Shown here: piece after piece, positions 10,819-20,941 of the stretch
How positions within the stretch are numbered: the first letter of the stretch is position 1
Layout: every line of letters starts with the position of its first letter
Origin: CAVVST01 sp963750995
Lineage (GTDB): Bacteria; Acidobacteriota; Vicinamibacteria; Vicinamibacterales; UBA2999
Assembly (NCBI GenBank): GCA_963750995.1
Contig: CAVVST010000002.1
Coordinates: forward strand, 124,001-188,000
Direction: 5' to 3'
Length of the DNA: 64,000 nucleotides
Position numbers and translations under genes: made by a program
Notes under the pieces: model-generated
What the model saw: the letters and a program-made list of their open reading frames with translations, nothing else
Told to the model about the DNA's origin: nothing
The model's database searches: none

Positions 10819-12024
10819 TTACCGTCCGAGCTGCTGGTTCTCCGTTGTTATCGAAACACACGTCAGTGGCGGCGTGTAGGGGACTGCAGCAGTCGTCGGG
10901 CCGTCGGCTTCGACGGTGTGGACGCGGTCTCCCCAGTAGAGATGCAGGTTGTTCGCACGATTCATGACAGCAATCGTCAGCGCGTAGCGGCCGCGTTTCA
11001 GCGTGAGTGGACCCACGGCCAACGTGACGATGCTCGTCCCCTCCTCGAGGCTGAGGGACGATCCCTGTGTCCTCGTGTAAGCGTCGAATGCGGGGACACC
11101 GTCCTGGTCCCACAGAATCACCCGCACGTCTGCAGTGGGGACCGGCCGAATGAGCCGAATCGAGACGGAGAGATTCAGCATGCCGCCGTTGCCGACCGTG
11201 TCATCACACGTGAGGATCGACGCGGCTGTATCGGTGGCAATCTGCTCATGCGCCACCGCAGGCTTGGACTGCCGTGAAAGCTCCTGGTAGATACCGATGC
11301 CCTCTGCCACCTCACCGAGGTGGCGCTGGCGCCCGAGATCCAGCACCAGCACTTTCGAACAGACGCGCGCCACTTGATCGGTGTCGTGACTCACCAGAAT
11401 GAAGGCGGCGCGATCGCGAATTCGGGCCATCCGTTCGTAACACTTGGCTCGAAACGCAACGTCTCCTACCGCCAGCACTTCATCGAGCAGCAGAATATCC
11501 GGGGCAATGGCCGTGGCCACGGCAAAGCCAAGCCGCACCTGCATGCCCGCGCTGTAGCTCTGGACCGGTGTGTCGAGGAAATCGGCAACCTCCGCGAAAT
11601 TCACGATTTCTGGAAGCTTCGCGTCGATTTCCTTCGTCGTCAGTCCAAGCACCGACCCATTGACATAGATGTTCTCGCGGCCCGTCAGAATCGGATTGAA
11701 TCCCGCGCCCAGCGAGATGAGCGCTCCTACGCGACCCCTGAGTTCGATGCGCCCACGATCGGGCTTGATGAGCCCGTTCAGCATCTTCAACAGCGTTGTT
11801 TTTCCTGCGCCGTTCCGACCGATGAGGCCCAGGCATTCACCTCGCGCGAGCTCCAGCGAAACGCCGTCAACGGCCCAGAATTCATCCGGACGCAGGCCGT
11901 TGGAACTGCTCCGGCCAACGAGATCAGCAGCTGTGTCCTTCAACCCGTACCACAGCGAGCGCTTCAGGTCGCGGCAGAATTTTTTCGACACGCCTTCGAC
12001 CCGGAGCAGCACTTCTGCGCTCAT
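10819..12024 (-). CDS. wzt: Wzt-type ABC transporter ATP-binding protein with C-terminal glycan-binding domain
   Basis: ATPase of the polysaccharide ABC exporter. The nucleotide-binding domain has Walker A GLIGRNGAGKTTLLK, signature YSAGMQVRLGFA, Walker B DILLLDEVLAVGD and switch histidine in ILVSHDTDQ. After about residue 250 comes an extra domain of about 150 residues (LSVSIRLIRPVP, VRVILWDQDGVPAF, RGRYALTIAVMN, LHLYWGDRVHTV). This matches the Wzt C-terminal beta-sandwich that recognises capped O-antigen ends. ATG 12024 (MSAEVLLRVEGV) is chosen over the longer open frame because it begins four bases after the permease stop. Position and domain make the exporter assignment secure. Confidence 0.93.
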   Translation of the reverse strand: MSAEVLLRVEGVSKKFCRDLKRSLWYGLKDTAADLVGRSSSNGLRPDEFWAVDGVSLELARGECLGLIGRNGAGKTTLLKMLNGLIKPDRGRIELRGRVGALISLGAGFNPILTGRENIYVNGSVLGLTTKEIDAKLPEIVNFAEVADFLDTPVQSYSAGMQVRLGFAVATAIAPDILLLDEVLAVGDVAFRAKCYERMARIRDRAAFILVSHDTDQVARVCSKVLVLDLGRQRHLGEVAEGIGIYQELSRQSKPAVAHEQIATDTAASILTCDDTVGNGGMLNLSVSIRLIRPVPTADVRVILWDQDGVPAFDAYTRTQGSSLSLEEGTSIVTLAVGPLTLKRGRYALTIAVMNRANNLHLYWGDRVHTVEADGPTTAAVPYTPPLTCVSITTENQQLGR

Positions 12025-12028
12025 GAGC

Positions 12029-12908
12029 TCAATTGCCGAGACGAACAATGAGATGCGGCAGCGCCAGGCGATACATGACCCATCCGAGCACCAGGAGTGT
12101 GACGGTCACTGCCGTCACGGCCACGAACCCGCCAACATCTGCCGCGGTCCCGCTCGTGAGCCAGTCGCGCGTAGTCGTGATCACGGCCGTCAAGGGATTG
12201 AAGGCAGCGACGCTGGCGGCTGGCCCGGAAGCGGGCACTGGATAGAGCACCGGCGTCAGCAGCATCAGGAAGGTGCTTGCGATCGGAATACCCTTGCTGC
12301 ACGTCTCCATACAGGACACCGATTGGAGTGAGTATCAGCCCGATCATGAAACCGGTCAACGCGACGGTCATCATGCCCACGAAGAACAGCGGCGTCGTCG
12401 CCGCCGGCTTCAGTGAGAACGCCGCGAACACCACGGCGAGCAGCGCGAGCCGCACGAGGAAGCTGAATCCAACGTGCATCAGTCCGGAGAGCAGAATGGC
12501 TTCGCGAGGGAAGTTGATGCGGGTGAGCATGGAACGTGCCGCAGTGACGGTTCGCAGCGGACTGTTCAGCGCGTCGACGAATGTCTGCCAGATGATCGTG
12601 CCCACCACGGCGTATGCCGCGTATGGGATGGGTGTTTCGCCCATTCGTACAACGCCTGCTGCATTGAGATAGATAAACGGCAGACTTGCGACGAGAGGAG
12701 GCAGGAACACCCAGAAATAGCCGAGGAGGCTGCTGCGGTGCTGGGCCCTCACATCGCGCACAAACAGCCGCCACGCCAGCTCGCGACAAGCCACAAGATC
12801 GGCGAGCATCTCGCCAATCAACCGAGTCGGTTGGCGCAGAGGCGATTCTGGTGTATAGACGGTGACCAGGTCCTCAGTCAATGTCATCTTCGAGGCTGGG
12901 CGTCGCAT
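12029..12908 (-). CDS. wzm: Wzm-type ABC-2 polysaccharide export permease (one frameshift)
   Basis: Membrane subunit of the ABC polysaccharide exporter. The N-terminal cytoplasmic segment ends with LAWRLFVRDVRAQHRSSLLG, the amphipathic motif typical of TagG/Wzm permeases. It is followed by about six hydrophobic helices (YFWVFLPPLVASLPFIYL, LVRLALLAVVFAAFSL, LFFVGMMTVALTGFMIGL and others). The frame breaks near 12291; dropping one base in the GGG of the coding strand joins YGDVQQG to IPIASTFLMLLTPVLYPV, after which the last two helices read through to LPHLIVRLGN. The ATPase gene follows four bases downstream. No trace of decay is seen outside the frameshift. Confidence 0.9.
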
Positions 12909-13308
12909 GTCATCGTTGGGTCCTTCAGACGGTTATTGACAGTCACATTCGCGAGGATTATGAGTGAACCTAACGTGCGACACTCAGTTCCGACGCGCGA
13001 TTCACGATATTACAACACCGCTCACGTGGTGCCCTGTCGCCCGCCCGCCTCAACGAGACACATGCGCCGGGCATCCGTCGTGTCAGTTGCCGTGGTGTCC
13101 GCGCCGTAGCAGGCTTGACGTTCTCGCACCTACTGTCGCTGAGTTGCGAACCGGCAGGCTTGCGTCAGATCAAACAAGGGCGTTTCAACCGGTCTGCTAT
13201 CCTCGGAGCTTCAGAGCGGCGCTCGTAGGCTCAGGATCGAGACGCGGCCACGTGTGAACCAGATCATGGGCACCCGCGGTACGTCCCTCGCAGTGATGTT
13301 GGCAGTCC
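12909..13308. other. Divergent intergenic region, no gene seen
   Basis: Four hundred bases between the exporter permease (minus) and a GT2 gene (plus). Short open frames exist but have no recognisable protein and are arginine-rich, as expected of GC-rich non-coding DNA. It must carry the promoters for both operons. I could not pick out a promoter or operator. Confidence 0.5.
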
Positions 13309-14323
13309 ATGGAAACGGTCACCGTCGTCATTCCAACTCGGAATCGTCCAGATCTCCTGCGCTTAACCCTGACAAGCGTCTTGCGACAACGTGACGTAGA
13401 TCTGTGCGTCATTGTCGTTGACGATGCGTCGACCGACGATCTAACCGGCGTCGTGTCGCGTTGTGCGGATCGTCGCGTGAAAATCGCGCGGCAGGCGATC
13501 ACAAAGGGCGTTAGCGCCGCACGCAACCGTGGCGTGGCAGAGGCGACCACTGAGTGGATCGCGTTCTGCGATGACGATGACGTCTGGAGCCCAGCTGAAA
13601 CTGCGTTGCCAGCTCGCCAGTGCCCGTTCGACGGGCCGCGACTGGGCATATGCGGGATGTGTCCTCGTCGACGGCCAACTCGAAATCCATGGCGGAACGC
13701 CGCCATTGCCTCCGGAGGCAATCACCACGGCGCTACATTCCTATAACGCTGTTCCGGCCGGAGCCTCTAACGTGATCGTTCGTACCGACGTCTTCCGGCA
13801 CATGGGCGGGTTCGATGAAAACCTCACCCATGTTCCAGACTGGGACTTCTGGTTGCGCCTCGACCGGCACGGTCTTGCGGCATCGGTCGATCAGCCGCTT
13901 GTCGGCTACCGCATGCACGCGGGGAACGCGTCCCTTCGAACGGCAGAAATGCTCGCGGAACTCAGCCTGCTGGAGCGCCGCCACAAGTTGACACGGACAC
14001 GATCGCACTTTCATCGACACCTGGCGCATCTCTGCTTGAGAACGAACCGAAATCGTGAGGCCCTGACACACTTCGTGAGGGCACTTCTGAGCTTCCGAGA
14101 TGGATATAGTCGATCGGACTTTGAGATGGACTGGCGGTTGCTCAGCGAGCACGCAGACGAGATTCTGAGTCGGCGGCTCCGGCGTCCGCCGTCTCCGCGG
14201 GCGATTCAGCGTCTTCAGCAGGCGAGAGATCGTGACCCCCACGCTGCCTGGAAGGCGGCCGCGCGTGTATGGCTTCTCGAATTACGAGGCGAAGTGTTCC
14301 GCGAGCAGAGAGCCGGCGAATGA
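13309..14323 (+). CDS. GT2 family glycosyltransferase (one frameshift)
   Basis: One of eight related GT-A enzymes in this window. The N-terminus VTVVIPTRNRPDLL and VIVVDDASTDD form the nucleotide-sugar site, and FCDDDDVW is the DxD metal site. After the frame change come GRDWAYAG, VPAGASNVIVR, DWDFWLRLDRHG and LVGYRMHAGN. The C-terminal 110 residues are helical and family-specific. The frame breaks near 13595; removing one base gives WSPLKLRCQL or similar, matching WAPDKLxxQL in the paralogues. The stop overlaps the ATG of the next GT2 (ATGA at 14320-14323). Donor and acceptor are unknown. Confidence 0.86.
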
Positions 14324-15324
14324 GTCAGGTTGTTCCCCTCGTGTCGGTGATCGTGCCGACGCACAACCGTGTGTCGCTATTGAGACTCACCTTGCGCAGC
14401 GTCCTGTGGCAGGAAGGCATCGACCTCGAAGTCCTGGTCGTTGACGACGGCTCTACGGAAGACGTGCCGACCGCGGTGAAAGATATCGGTGACGCGCGAG
14501 TACGGGTGCTTCGACACGAAACACCCCAGGGTGTGAGCTCCGCACGGAATGTTGGAGTTGCCGCAGCCACGGGCACATGGGTTGCGTTTGTTGACGACGA
14601 CGACCTTTGGGCTCCCGACAAACTCATTTCACAGGTGCGTGCCGCCGAAGTGGAGGGCAGCGCGTGGGCGTATACAGGTGCGGTGAACGTCACAACCGAC
14701 CTGCGACTGATTGGCGGTGCGCCGCCCGCTGATCCGCTTGAAGTCGTGGCAAACCTGCCACGCGCCAATCTCGTGCCGGGGGGGTGCTCCAGCGTGATCG
14801 TTCGTCGCCGCGTGCTGCCCGAGGAACCGTTCGACCGCTCACTCGGGACCTGTGCTGATTGGGATCTGTGGATCAGGCTCTCGCGAATCGCCCGACCCGT
14901 CGGTATTACACGTCCTCTGGTTGGTTACCGAGTCCACGGCACCAACATGTCGCTCGATATTGGCAGAACAATGTCCGAACTGGCCCAGATCGAAACGCGT
15001 TACGGCGGCCCGATTGACTGGGCCAGAATGTACAGATATCTGGCCCGTGTTTCGTTGCGAGGCAGTCGGCACCGAGACGCGATCGCGTTCTACTGTCGCG
15101 CCGCAAGGGTGGACAAGAAGTACCGCCATAAAGATTTCGTACCCGATCTCATTGAAGTAGCAGAAGCCGTGGAGCGCAGGTTGCGTCAGCGTGTCGCCCG
15201 TGCCCTGAACCAGGCGCCAAGGAACCGCCAGACACGGCCTGAGCGCCGCTACGCCTCCGAGTGGGAATGGGTACAGCAGGCGCGCCCGTGGCTGGACGAA
15301 CTGATGCAATTTCAGCGCGAGTAA
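14320..15324 (+). CDS. GT2 family glycosyltransferase
   Basis: Intact 334-residue GT2 enzyme. VSVIVPTHNRVSLL and VLVVDDGSTEDV mark the nucleotide-binding half, and FVDDDDLWAPDKL the DxD site. NLVPGGCSSVIVRR and DWDLWIRLSRIARP are the acceptor-side motifs, followed by LVGYRVHGTNMS. The C-terminal region is helical and basic (RQRVARALNQAPRNRQTR), ending in a Trp-rich segment, EWEWVQQARPWLDELMQ, also found in paralogues. Starts inside the stop of the previous GT2, so the pair is coupled. The shared architecture suggests the eight copies add similar sugars with different linkages. Confidence 0.9.
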   Translation: MSQVVPLVSVIVPTHNRVSLLRLTLRSVLWQEGIDLEVLVVDDGSTEDVPTAVKDIGDARVRVLRHETPQGVSSARNVGVAAATGTWVAFVDDDDLWAPDKLISQVRAAEVEGSAWAYTGAVNVTTDLRLIGGAPPADPLEVVANLPRANLVPGGCSSVIVRRRVLPEEPFDRSLGTCADWDLWIRLSRIARPVGITRPLVGYRVHGTNMSLDIGRTMSELAQIETRYGGPIDWARMYRYLARVSLRGSRHRDAIAFYCRAARVDKKYRHKDFVPDLIEVAEAVERRLRQRVARALNQAPRNRQTRPERRYASEWEWVQQARPWLDELMQFQRE

Positions 15325-15649
15325 CGGCGCGGTCCTGACCTCATGTCTCCGAGACGGCTAATTGAGTGTCTGATTGCCTCCCGCAACGACTCAACTCGCG
15401 ACGGGAGTAACCGCGCCGACCCAGGAATTGAGTCAACTCCTCGGAAAGATTCTCCTGTCTAAGGAAGGTGATTGTGGGCATGAGGTCCAGCAATCGCGGT
15501 TTCCCACCCACACGTGCTTGCCGCGCCACGACCTCGCTGGCTGTGAAAATCCCTAGGTTGTGCGCTGGCGAGACGAATGAGTTTTACTTCGTAACGCGTC
15601 AGGGCGCAATCGTCTTCACTTCAAGTCGCACTCAATCGGCCGTTCGTGC
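15325..15649. other. Intergenic region, no gene seen
   Basis: About 325 bases between the GT2 pair and the next membrane glycosyltransferase. Only frames of about 60 codons without recognisable content are open. It probably contains a terminator and a promoter, but I see no clear hairpin followed by a T run. Confidence 0.45.
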
Positions 15650-17384
15650 ATGATCTCGATGGTGAATCGGATCTGTATCAGTGACCAGCCGGTAAACTGG
15701 CGTGCCCGCGCGGGTCGCCGCGCCGGAATGGCGGGCGATCTTCGCTGGACCCTCGTCGGTGGCGCGTCGTTGACTGTTATCGCTGTCGTGATGCTCACGA
15801 CAGTATGGGATTACGGGCTGACCTGGGACGAAGAGTTCCAGAGCGTTTATGGAGAGCTGGTGCTGGCCTGGTTTCGGTCAGGGTTTAGCGATCAGGCTGC
15901 CCTCGTTTATAAGAACCTGTACCTGTACGGAGGCTTCTTTGACGTGCTCGCACAGCTCGTCGCGCGCATCTCTCCTTTCGAGCTCTATGAGGACCGACAC
16001 CTCGTCAACGTCGCGTTTGCGCTGCTGGCGCTCGGTGGAACCTGGCGGCTGGGCACTCTCGTTCTGGGGGGTCGCGGCGGCGTATTGGCAATGCTACTGA
16101 CGGCGCTGACGCCAATGTTCTATGGGCACAGCTTCAACAATCCCAAGGACATTCCGTTCGCTGCGTTATTTGTCTGGACGCTTTGCCATTTGTACGAGAG
16201 TGCGCGGAGTATTCCGCAGATGTCGAAGTGGGCCACGACCAAGCTGGCCATCTCCTTTGGAGCACTCCTCGCGATTCGGCCGGCCGGGATGTTCTTTCTT
16301 GCTTACATCGCGGTGTGGTGGTCCTGGTCGCTTCTGCGCGCCGGCCGCTCTCGTGGCCGGGATGTGGTTCGCGCCTTGGTACCGTTGGTCATCGTGCTGC
16401 TTGGCGCTTGGATACTCATGCTGAGCTTCTGGCCATGGGCCCAGGTTAACCCGATCATCAACCCGCTACGAGCGATGAAGAACGCCGCGCGATTCTCGTT
16501 CAGCGGGACGACCTTGTTCTTCGGAACAGTACGTGCCTGCACGTCCGGCCCCACTGGAGTACTTGCCAACGTGGTTCGCCCTCCAATTGCCCGAAACCTA
16601 CGCCGCCGCGCTCGCCGCCGGTGTCGTCGGGTACGTGGCCCGGCGACGAGTGACGAATGACGACCATCGATGGTCGGCCGCGACCGAACCGCGTTCTATG
16701 ACCATGCGCCCCGTCGGTATGAGGGAGGTTGCTCAAAGGCTCATTTTCAACATCGTGAAGTCGGTGAGTCATACGCGAGAGTCGACCGCGGCCCTCGGGT
16801 TTCTGGCCTTCGTTATTCTTCTTCCCATCGCGATGGCGATGGTCCTGCGCTCAACCCTCTACGACGCCGTCCGTCATTTCTTATTTGTAATCCCGCCGCT
16901 TGCGGTATTGGCGGCCGCCGGGATCCAGAGCGGTCTTCGGTCGCCGACCCCTCGGCTGGTCCGCGCGGTGGTTGTATGCAGTGTTCTATCGACGGCCGCG
17001 CTCACCGCTTGGGACATGATCGCTATTCACCCTTATCAAACTGTTTATTTCAACCGTCTCGTGGCCGGCGGGCTTGCGGGGGCGGCCGGACGGTTTGAGA
17101 CTGATTACTGGGGCAATGGTTATCGAGAGGCGATCGAGTGGGTCGTCAACAACGTTCCAGGTAAGGGAATCCGCATTGCCAACTGCTCGTACCCATCGCA
17201 AAGCAGCTATTACCTCCGCGGGAGCTCGGGGGCGCGCTTCGTCCACGTGGCGTTGGAGGCCGAGCCTGACATTTTACTGGCCACGACGCGGTGGGATTGC
17301 CACCGCAAGGCCGGCGCGCGAGTACTCCATACAATCGAACGCCAGGGTGTGCCCCTTGTCTACATTCTTGATCTGCGTTCATGA
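15650..17384 (+). CDS. GT39/ArnT-like integral membrane glycosyltransferase (one frameshift)
   Basis: Polytopic protein likely transferring a sugar from a polyprenyl-phosphate donor in the periplasm. The first loop after helix 1 carries DYGLTWDEEFQSVYGEL, matching the acidic DE pair conserved at this place in GT-C enzymes. About ten hydrophobic helices follow (ALLALGGTWRLGTLVLGG, LVIVLLGAWILMLSFWPWA, VVVCSVLSTAALTAWDMIA). Family-like stretches include SFNNPKDIPFAALFVW and YDAVRHFLFVIPPLAVL, and a soluble C-terminal domain ends with VPLVYILDLRS. The frame breaks beside GTAC at 16529-16532; one base removed gives FFGQYVPARPAPLEYLP. ATG 15728 (MAGDLRW) is an alternative start. About 578 codons. 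Confidence 0.82.
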
Positions 17385-17465
17385 CTGTCGCTGCAACGCC
17401 GGCATCAGAGCGGCTGATGTCCGGCGCGAACAGACGTACGTCGACGCTTGTGCACCGGCACGGTT

Positions 17466-18971
17466 ATGACGACACATGTCTCGAGGAGCGGGAGCCATCA
17501 TGAAGGTCCGCTAGTGGTTGCGACCGGGGCTGACGCGGACGAACGTCGGATGACGTTGTGGTTGTTCGCGTCTATCCTGTGCGTGCTGCTGCTGATTCAC
17601 AACGGAGGCCTTTCGGGGCTGGACGGCGAGACGTTCTATCAAGTCGCGAAATCCGTGGTCGACCATCAGCGCCTGGACGTCGGCAGCGGATTCAACACGA
17701 CGACGGGCGTCGGCGGTCGCGAGTACGCCAAATCCAACGTCGGTCTCCCGCTGCTGGCTGGGTTCATCTATTCATTGAGCACGCCCGTCACCTGGATAGC
17801 ACCGGCTCAGGCGGATCTCGTTCGCACTGGGCTCGTCGGCGCGAGCATGACGGTCATTACGGCAGCGATTGTGGTGGCGGTGTATTGGCTCGCGCGCGGG
17901 CTCGCCGCTCCTCCTCCCCTGGCGCTGATTGTAGGAATCGGTGCCGTGGCCGGAACTTACCTTTTGCCCTACAGCAAGGAGTTCTTCGCCGAACCTCTGA
18001 GCGCGCTTGGAATTGTGATTGCGATCGAGCGGGCGCTGGCCGGGCGTCCGGTCGCAGCGGGAATGGGTCTTGCGATTACCGTCCTCGCCCGTGCTCAATC
18101 CCTTCTGTTGATTCCTGTCGTGCTGTGGGTCGTGGTGCGTCGATGCGGCCTGAGCGGCGGCATCAGGGCAAGTGCACCAGTCGCTTTCAGTGTCTTGTTC
18201 ACCGCTGCTTACAACGTCGCCAGATTCGGCCACCCGCTGGAATTCGGGTACGCAGACGAGGGATTCACAATGCCCTTCTTGGGCGGAGCACACATGCTGC
18301 TTTTGGAGCCGTCGAAGAGCTTGATGCTCTTCGCTCCTGTGACGGTGCTTTTTCCGTGGGCCTTCATGCGTTTATGGCACATCAACCGCCAGGCTGTTTT
18401 TTTAGTGGCGTCAACGTTCGCGATTACGTTCGCTGTCGCCGCGTTGTGGCACAACCCGAACGGCGGCTGGTGCTGGGGCCCGCGGCTGCTGCTCCCGGGT
18501 TTGATTCCGGCGGTTGCGGCGCTGGGGCCGTGGCTCGACAGGCCGTTGAACCGCCAACTTGCGGTCGGCCTCCTGCTCCTCGGCTTTCTTGTGTCGGCTC
18601 CCGCAGTAGTCGTCTCCACGCAGGTTCAGCAGATGGATGTACCACCCCCGGCGGGAGGGGTATGGCCGCCCGATCTCGGGCTTCCACGGATTGGCCGGCA
18701 GGCGGAACTCGTGCCCGTGACGGCGGCGTACACGCTGACACACTTGTTCGACAGAAAAGACGACGGTCGGAACTACCTTCGTTATCTGACGTTTTGGCAA
18801 CTGGGTCTCGCACGGGTTTTGGGACCGCGCGGACTTGCGATCGCATTTGCGGCTTCCCTCGTGCTCCTTGGTATGGCGATGTGGTGCGCAGCGCGGTGCC
18901 GCACTTCGTATGTCAAGGCGCTAACCTCGCCTTCCACACGTCAGGACGTGCCCTACGGGGCTTCTGACTGA
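17466..18971 (+). CDS. Multi-pass membrane protein, probable GT-C glycosyltransferase
   Basis: About 500 residues with around ten hydrophobic segments (LWLFASILCVLLLIHNGG, VITAAIVVAVYWLARGLA, VSVVLFTAAY-like stretches, LLLPGLIPAVAALGPWL, LAIAFAASLVLLGMAMW). The first periplasmic loop has GLDGETFYQVAKSVVDHQRL, with an acidic DGE reminiscent of GT-C donors sites. HNPNGGWCWGPRLLLPGLIP resembles the RFLLP-type region of lipid-linked sugar transferases. It follows the GT39-like gene on the same strand after 81 bases. ATG 17466 is preferred over an upstream TTG. Its end overlaps the end of the converging GT2 gene by 19 bases. Activity is inferred only from topology and context. Confidence 0.68.
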   Translation: MTTHVSRSGSHHEGPLVVATGADADERRMTLWLFASILCVLLLIHNGGLSGLDGETFYQVAKSVVDHQRLDVGSGFNTTTGVGGREYAKSNVGLPLLAGFIYSLSTPVTWIAPAQADLVRTGLVGASMTVITAAIVVAVYWLARGLAAPPPLALIVGIGAVAGTYLLPYSKEFFAEPLSALGIVIAIERALAGRPVAAGMGLAITVLARAQSLLLIPVVLWVVVRRCGLSGGIRASAPVAFSVLFTAAYNVARFGHPLEFGYADEGFTMPFLGGAHMLLLEPSKSLMLFAPVTVLFPWAFMRLWHINRQAVFLVASTFAITFAVAALWHNPNGGWCWGPRLLLPGLIPAVAALGPWLDRPLNRQLAVGLLLLGFLVSAPAVVVSTQVQQMDVPPPAGGVWPPDLGLPRIGRQAELVPVTAAYTLTHLFDRKDDGRNYLRYLTFWQLGLARVLGPRGLAIAFAASLVLLGMAMWCAARCRTSYVKALTSPSTRQDVPYGASD

Positions 18972-19945
18972 TCGGTGTCCGCACCCTGCGCCCCGATCAG
19001 CGTATCCACCCACGCTTGCCCCTCGTCCCTCCAAGAGCCATACTCCGCCTCCGACCGACGCGTGCTCGCGGTGGCGGGTAAGCGCATCCGAAATCGGTGC
19101 TCCAGGAAACCTCGGCCGACGGTGGCCAGATCTGCAGCAAGGCAGGAAGGAGGTGAGTCGGTCGTCTGTGCAACCGCGCGCGCACGAAATATCGCAACGC
19201 GGCGCGATGATTGTTGACCCTGAGCGCCCACCAACCCAGATAACGATAGAGATTGGCGGGGTCTGCTTCCGGATTCCGTTCGGCGAGCCGCCAGAATTCC
19301 GCCTCCACACGCGAGGCATCAAGCGACATCTGCGCGCCATGCAACCGATACGCGACCAGCGGTTTTGGCACGCACGCAGGCAGGTCGACCTGCGCGAGGC
19401 GGAGCCACAGATCCCAGTCGGCCAATGGCTGGAATCGCACATCGAATGCGCCGGCGCGCTGAAGCACCTCCTTCGACACCATGACCCCGGAACAACCGCC
19501 CGGTACCACGTTCTGGCGCGGCAGCTGCTTCACGAGGTCGTGCGGCGCTAGTGGCGGATCACCTCCGGTAACACGGTAGTAGACATTGATGTTGACATGT
19601 CCGACATACACCCATACACGCTCCGGTCTCACGCGCCGCACGGAGCTGCAGTTCCAGTTTTTCCGGTGCCCACAAATCGTCATCGTCAAGGAACGCTATC
19701 CATGCGCCGCGCGCCTCCGCCACTCCGTGGTTTCGTGCCGCGCTGACGCCCTGAGCGGTGGTGTGGCGTATGACCCGAATGCGTGCGTCACCAAAACTGT
19801 CTACCACCTCGAGCGTGTCGTCGGTCGACGCCTCATCGACGACGAGCACCTCGAAGTCGACGCCTCGCTGGACGAGTGCGCTCCGCAACGTTGTTGCGAG
19901 GAGGGCACTGCGATTCCGCGTCGGGACGACCACGGAGATATCCAT
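18953..19945 (-). CDS. GT2 family glycosyltransferase (two frameshifts)
   Basis: Member of the eight-copy GT2 set. Starts with MDISVVVPTRNRSALL, then VLVVDEASTDDTLEV and FLDDDDLWAPEKL. The frame changes near 19637; deleting one base gives ARETGAVWVYVGHVN, and the acceptor motifs QNVVPGGCSGVMVSK, DWDLWLRLAQVDLPACV and LVAYRLHGAQMS follow. A second change near 19165 leads to LATVGRGFLEHRFRMRL and a C-terminal EAEYGSWRDEGQAWVDTL, the tryptophan-containing tail shared with paralogues. Total length is still a multiple of three, so one gained and one lost base would explain it. Last gene of a six-gene minus-strand operon that begins at 25621. Confidence 0.85.
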
Positions 19946-19960
19946 TCGCCGTCCGCGCGC

Positions 19961-20941
19961 TCAGCTCTCAGCCCCGGCCGCAGATCCTTCGCTGTGGACA
20001 CCGGCGCCGCTCAAGCGTGAGATCCATTCCTCGGCTTCGGCTATCCACTCACGATCAAGACGGCTCGGCTGTGGCCGCAGCATCGAGACGATCCGGCGAA
20101 TCCGGCCGCTTGCCAAGGCAACGAGCGACCGAGCCACCTCCAGCACGTCGCCTCGCACGGCGGCGTGAATGAAGTGAGCCACAGCGGGTCTTCGACGTCC
20201 ATATCTCAAATGCACCCACGCCAGGTAATGATGCAACGCGGCGTAATCAAGTCTCGCGCCGTACCGACCGTCGATGAGCCGAGCCTCGCGCAATACGAGA
20301 TTCGTATCGGCGGAGGCATTTCCTGGATGGATGCGATATCCAACGAGCGGACGTGCCACGCAAGCGGGAGGACCCTGCTGGGCGAGACGCACCCACAGAT
20401 CCCAGTCGGCCAAATTTGTCAATCGCGAGTCCCAGCCGCCCGCCGCGGCCAACACCTCGGTGCGGACGATGACGTTGGATGAGCCGCCAGGCATGATATT
20501 CCCCTGCGGCAACACTCGCATGAGTCGTTCCGGCGACGGTGGGAGTCTGACGCTCAGGACACGCAGATCGATACTCACGTGGACGGCGCCCCCATATGCC
20601 CACGTGCGGTGAGTGCTGCGGGCGGCAGCCAACTGACTGGCCAACTTGCCCGGGGCCCAGAGATCGTCGTCATCGCAGAACGCCAGCCATGCTCCGTGGG
20701 CCTCGGTCACGGCCCTGTTACGCGCGATCGACACCCCCTGGGACGTGTCGTGACGAATCAGCCGCAACCGAGAATCCCCGAGTTGCTCGATCACGCGCCG
20801 AACATCCTCCGAGGAGCCGTCGTCTACGACGATCACCTCGAGGTCGACATCCTCCTGCCACAAGATCGTGCGCAATGTCGTAGCCAGCAGGTGCGTGCGG
20901 TTGTGTGTCGGAACGATGACAGTAACGCTCGGTCCCGTCAC
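19961..20941 (-). CDS. GT2 family glycosyltransferase
   Basis: Intact GT2 enzyme. VTVIVPTHNRTHLL, VIVVDDGSSEDV, FCDDDDLWAPGKL, HRTWAYGGAVHV, NIMPGGSSNVIVR, DWDLWVRLAQQGPPACV and LVGYRIHPGNAS are all present in the family order. GTG 20941 is chosen as start because it overlaps the TGA of the sulfotransferase (GTGA at 20941-20938), matching the coupling seen elsewhere. A longer open frame to 21028 only reads through the sulfotransferase gene. The tail EWIAEAEEWISRLSG is shared with other copies. Donor and acceptor unknown. Confidence 0.9.
   Translation of the reverse strand: MTGPSVTVIVPTHNRTHLLATTLRTILWQEDVDLEVIVVDDGSSEDVRRVIEQLGDSRLRLIRHDTSQGVSIARNRAVTEAHGAWLAFCDDDDLWAPGKLASQLAAARSTHRTWAYGGAVHVSIDLRVLSVRLPPSPERLMRVLPQGNIMPGGSSNVIVRTEVLAAAGGWDSRLTNLADWDLWVRLAQQGPPACVARPLVGYRIHPGNASADTNLVLREARLIDGRYGARLDYAALHHYLAWVHLRYGRRRPAVAHFIHAAVRGDVLEVARSLVALASGRIRRIVSMLRPQPSRLDREWIAEAEEWISRLSGAGVHSEGSAAGAES

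Noticed and set aside
11320..12051. Plus-strand open frame of 243 codons inside the Wzt gene
   Set aside because: Antisense of the ATPase with conserved Walker motifs on the other strand; no signal of its own.
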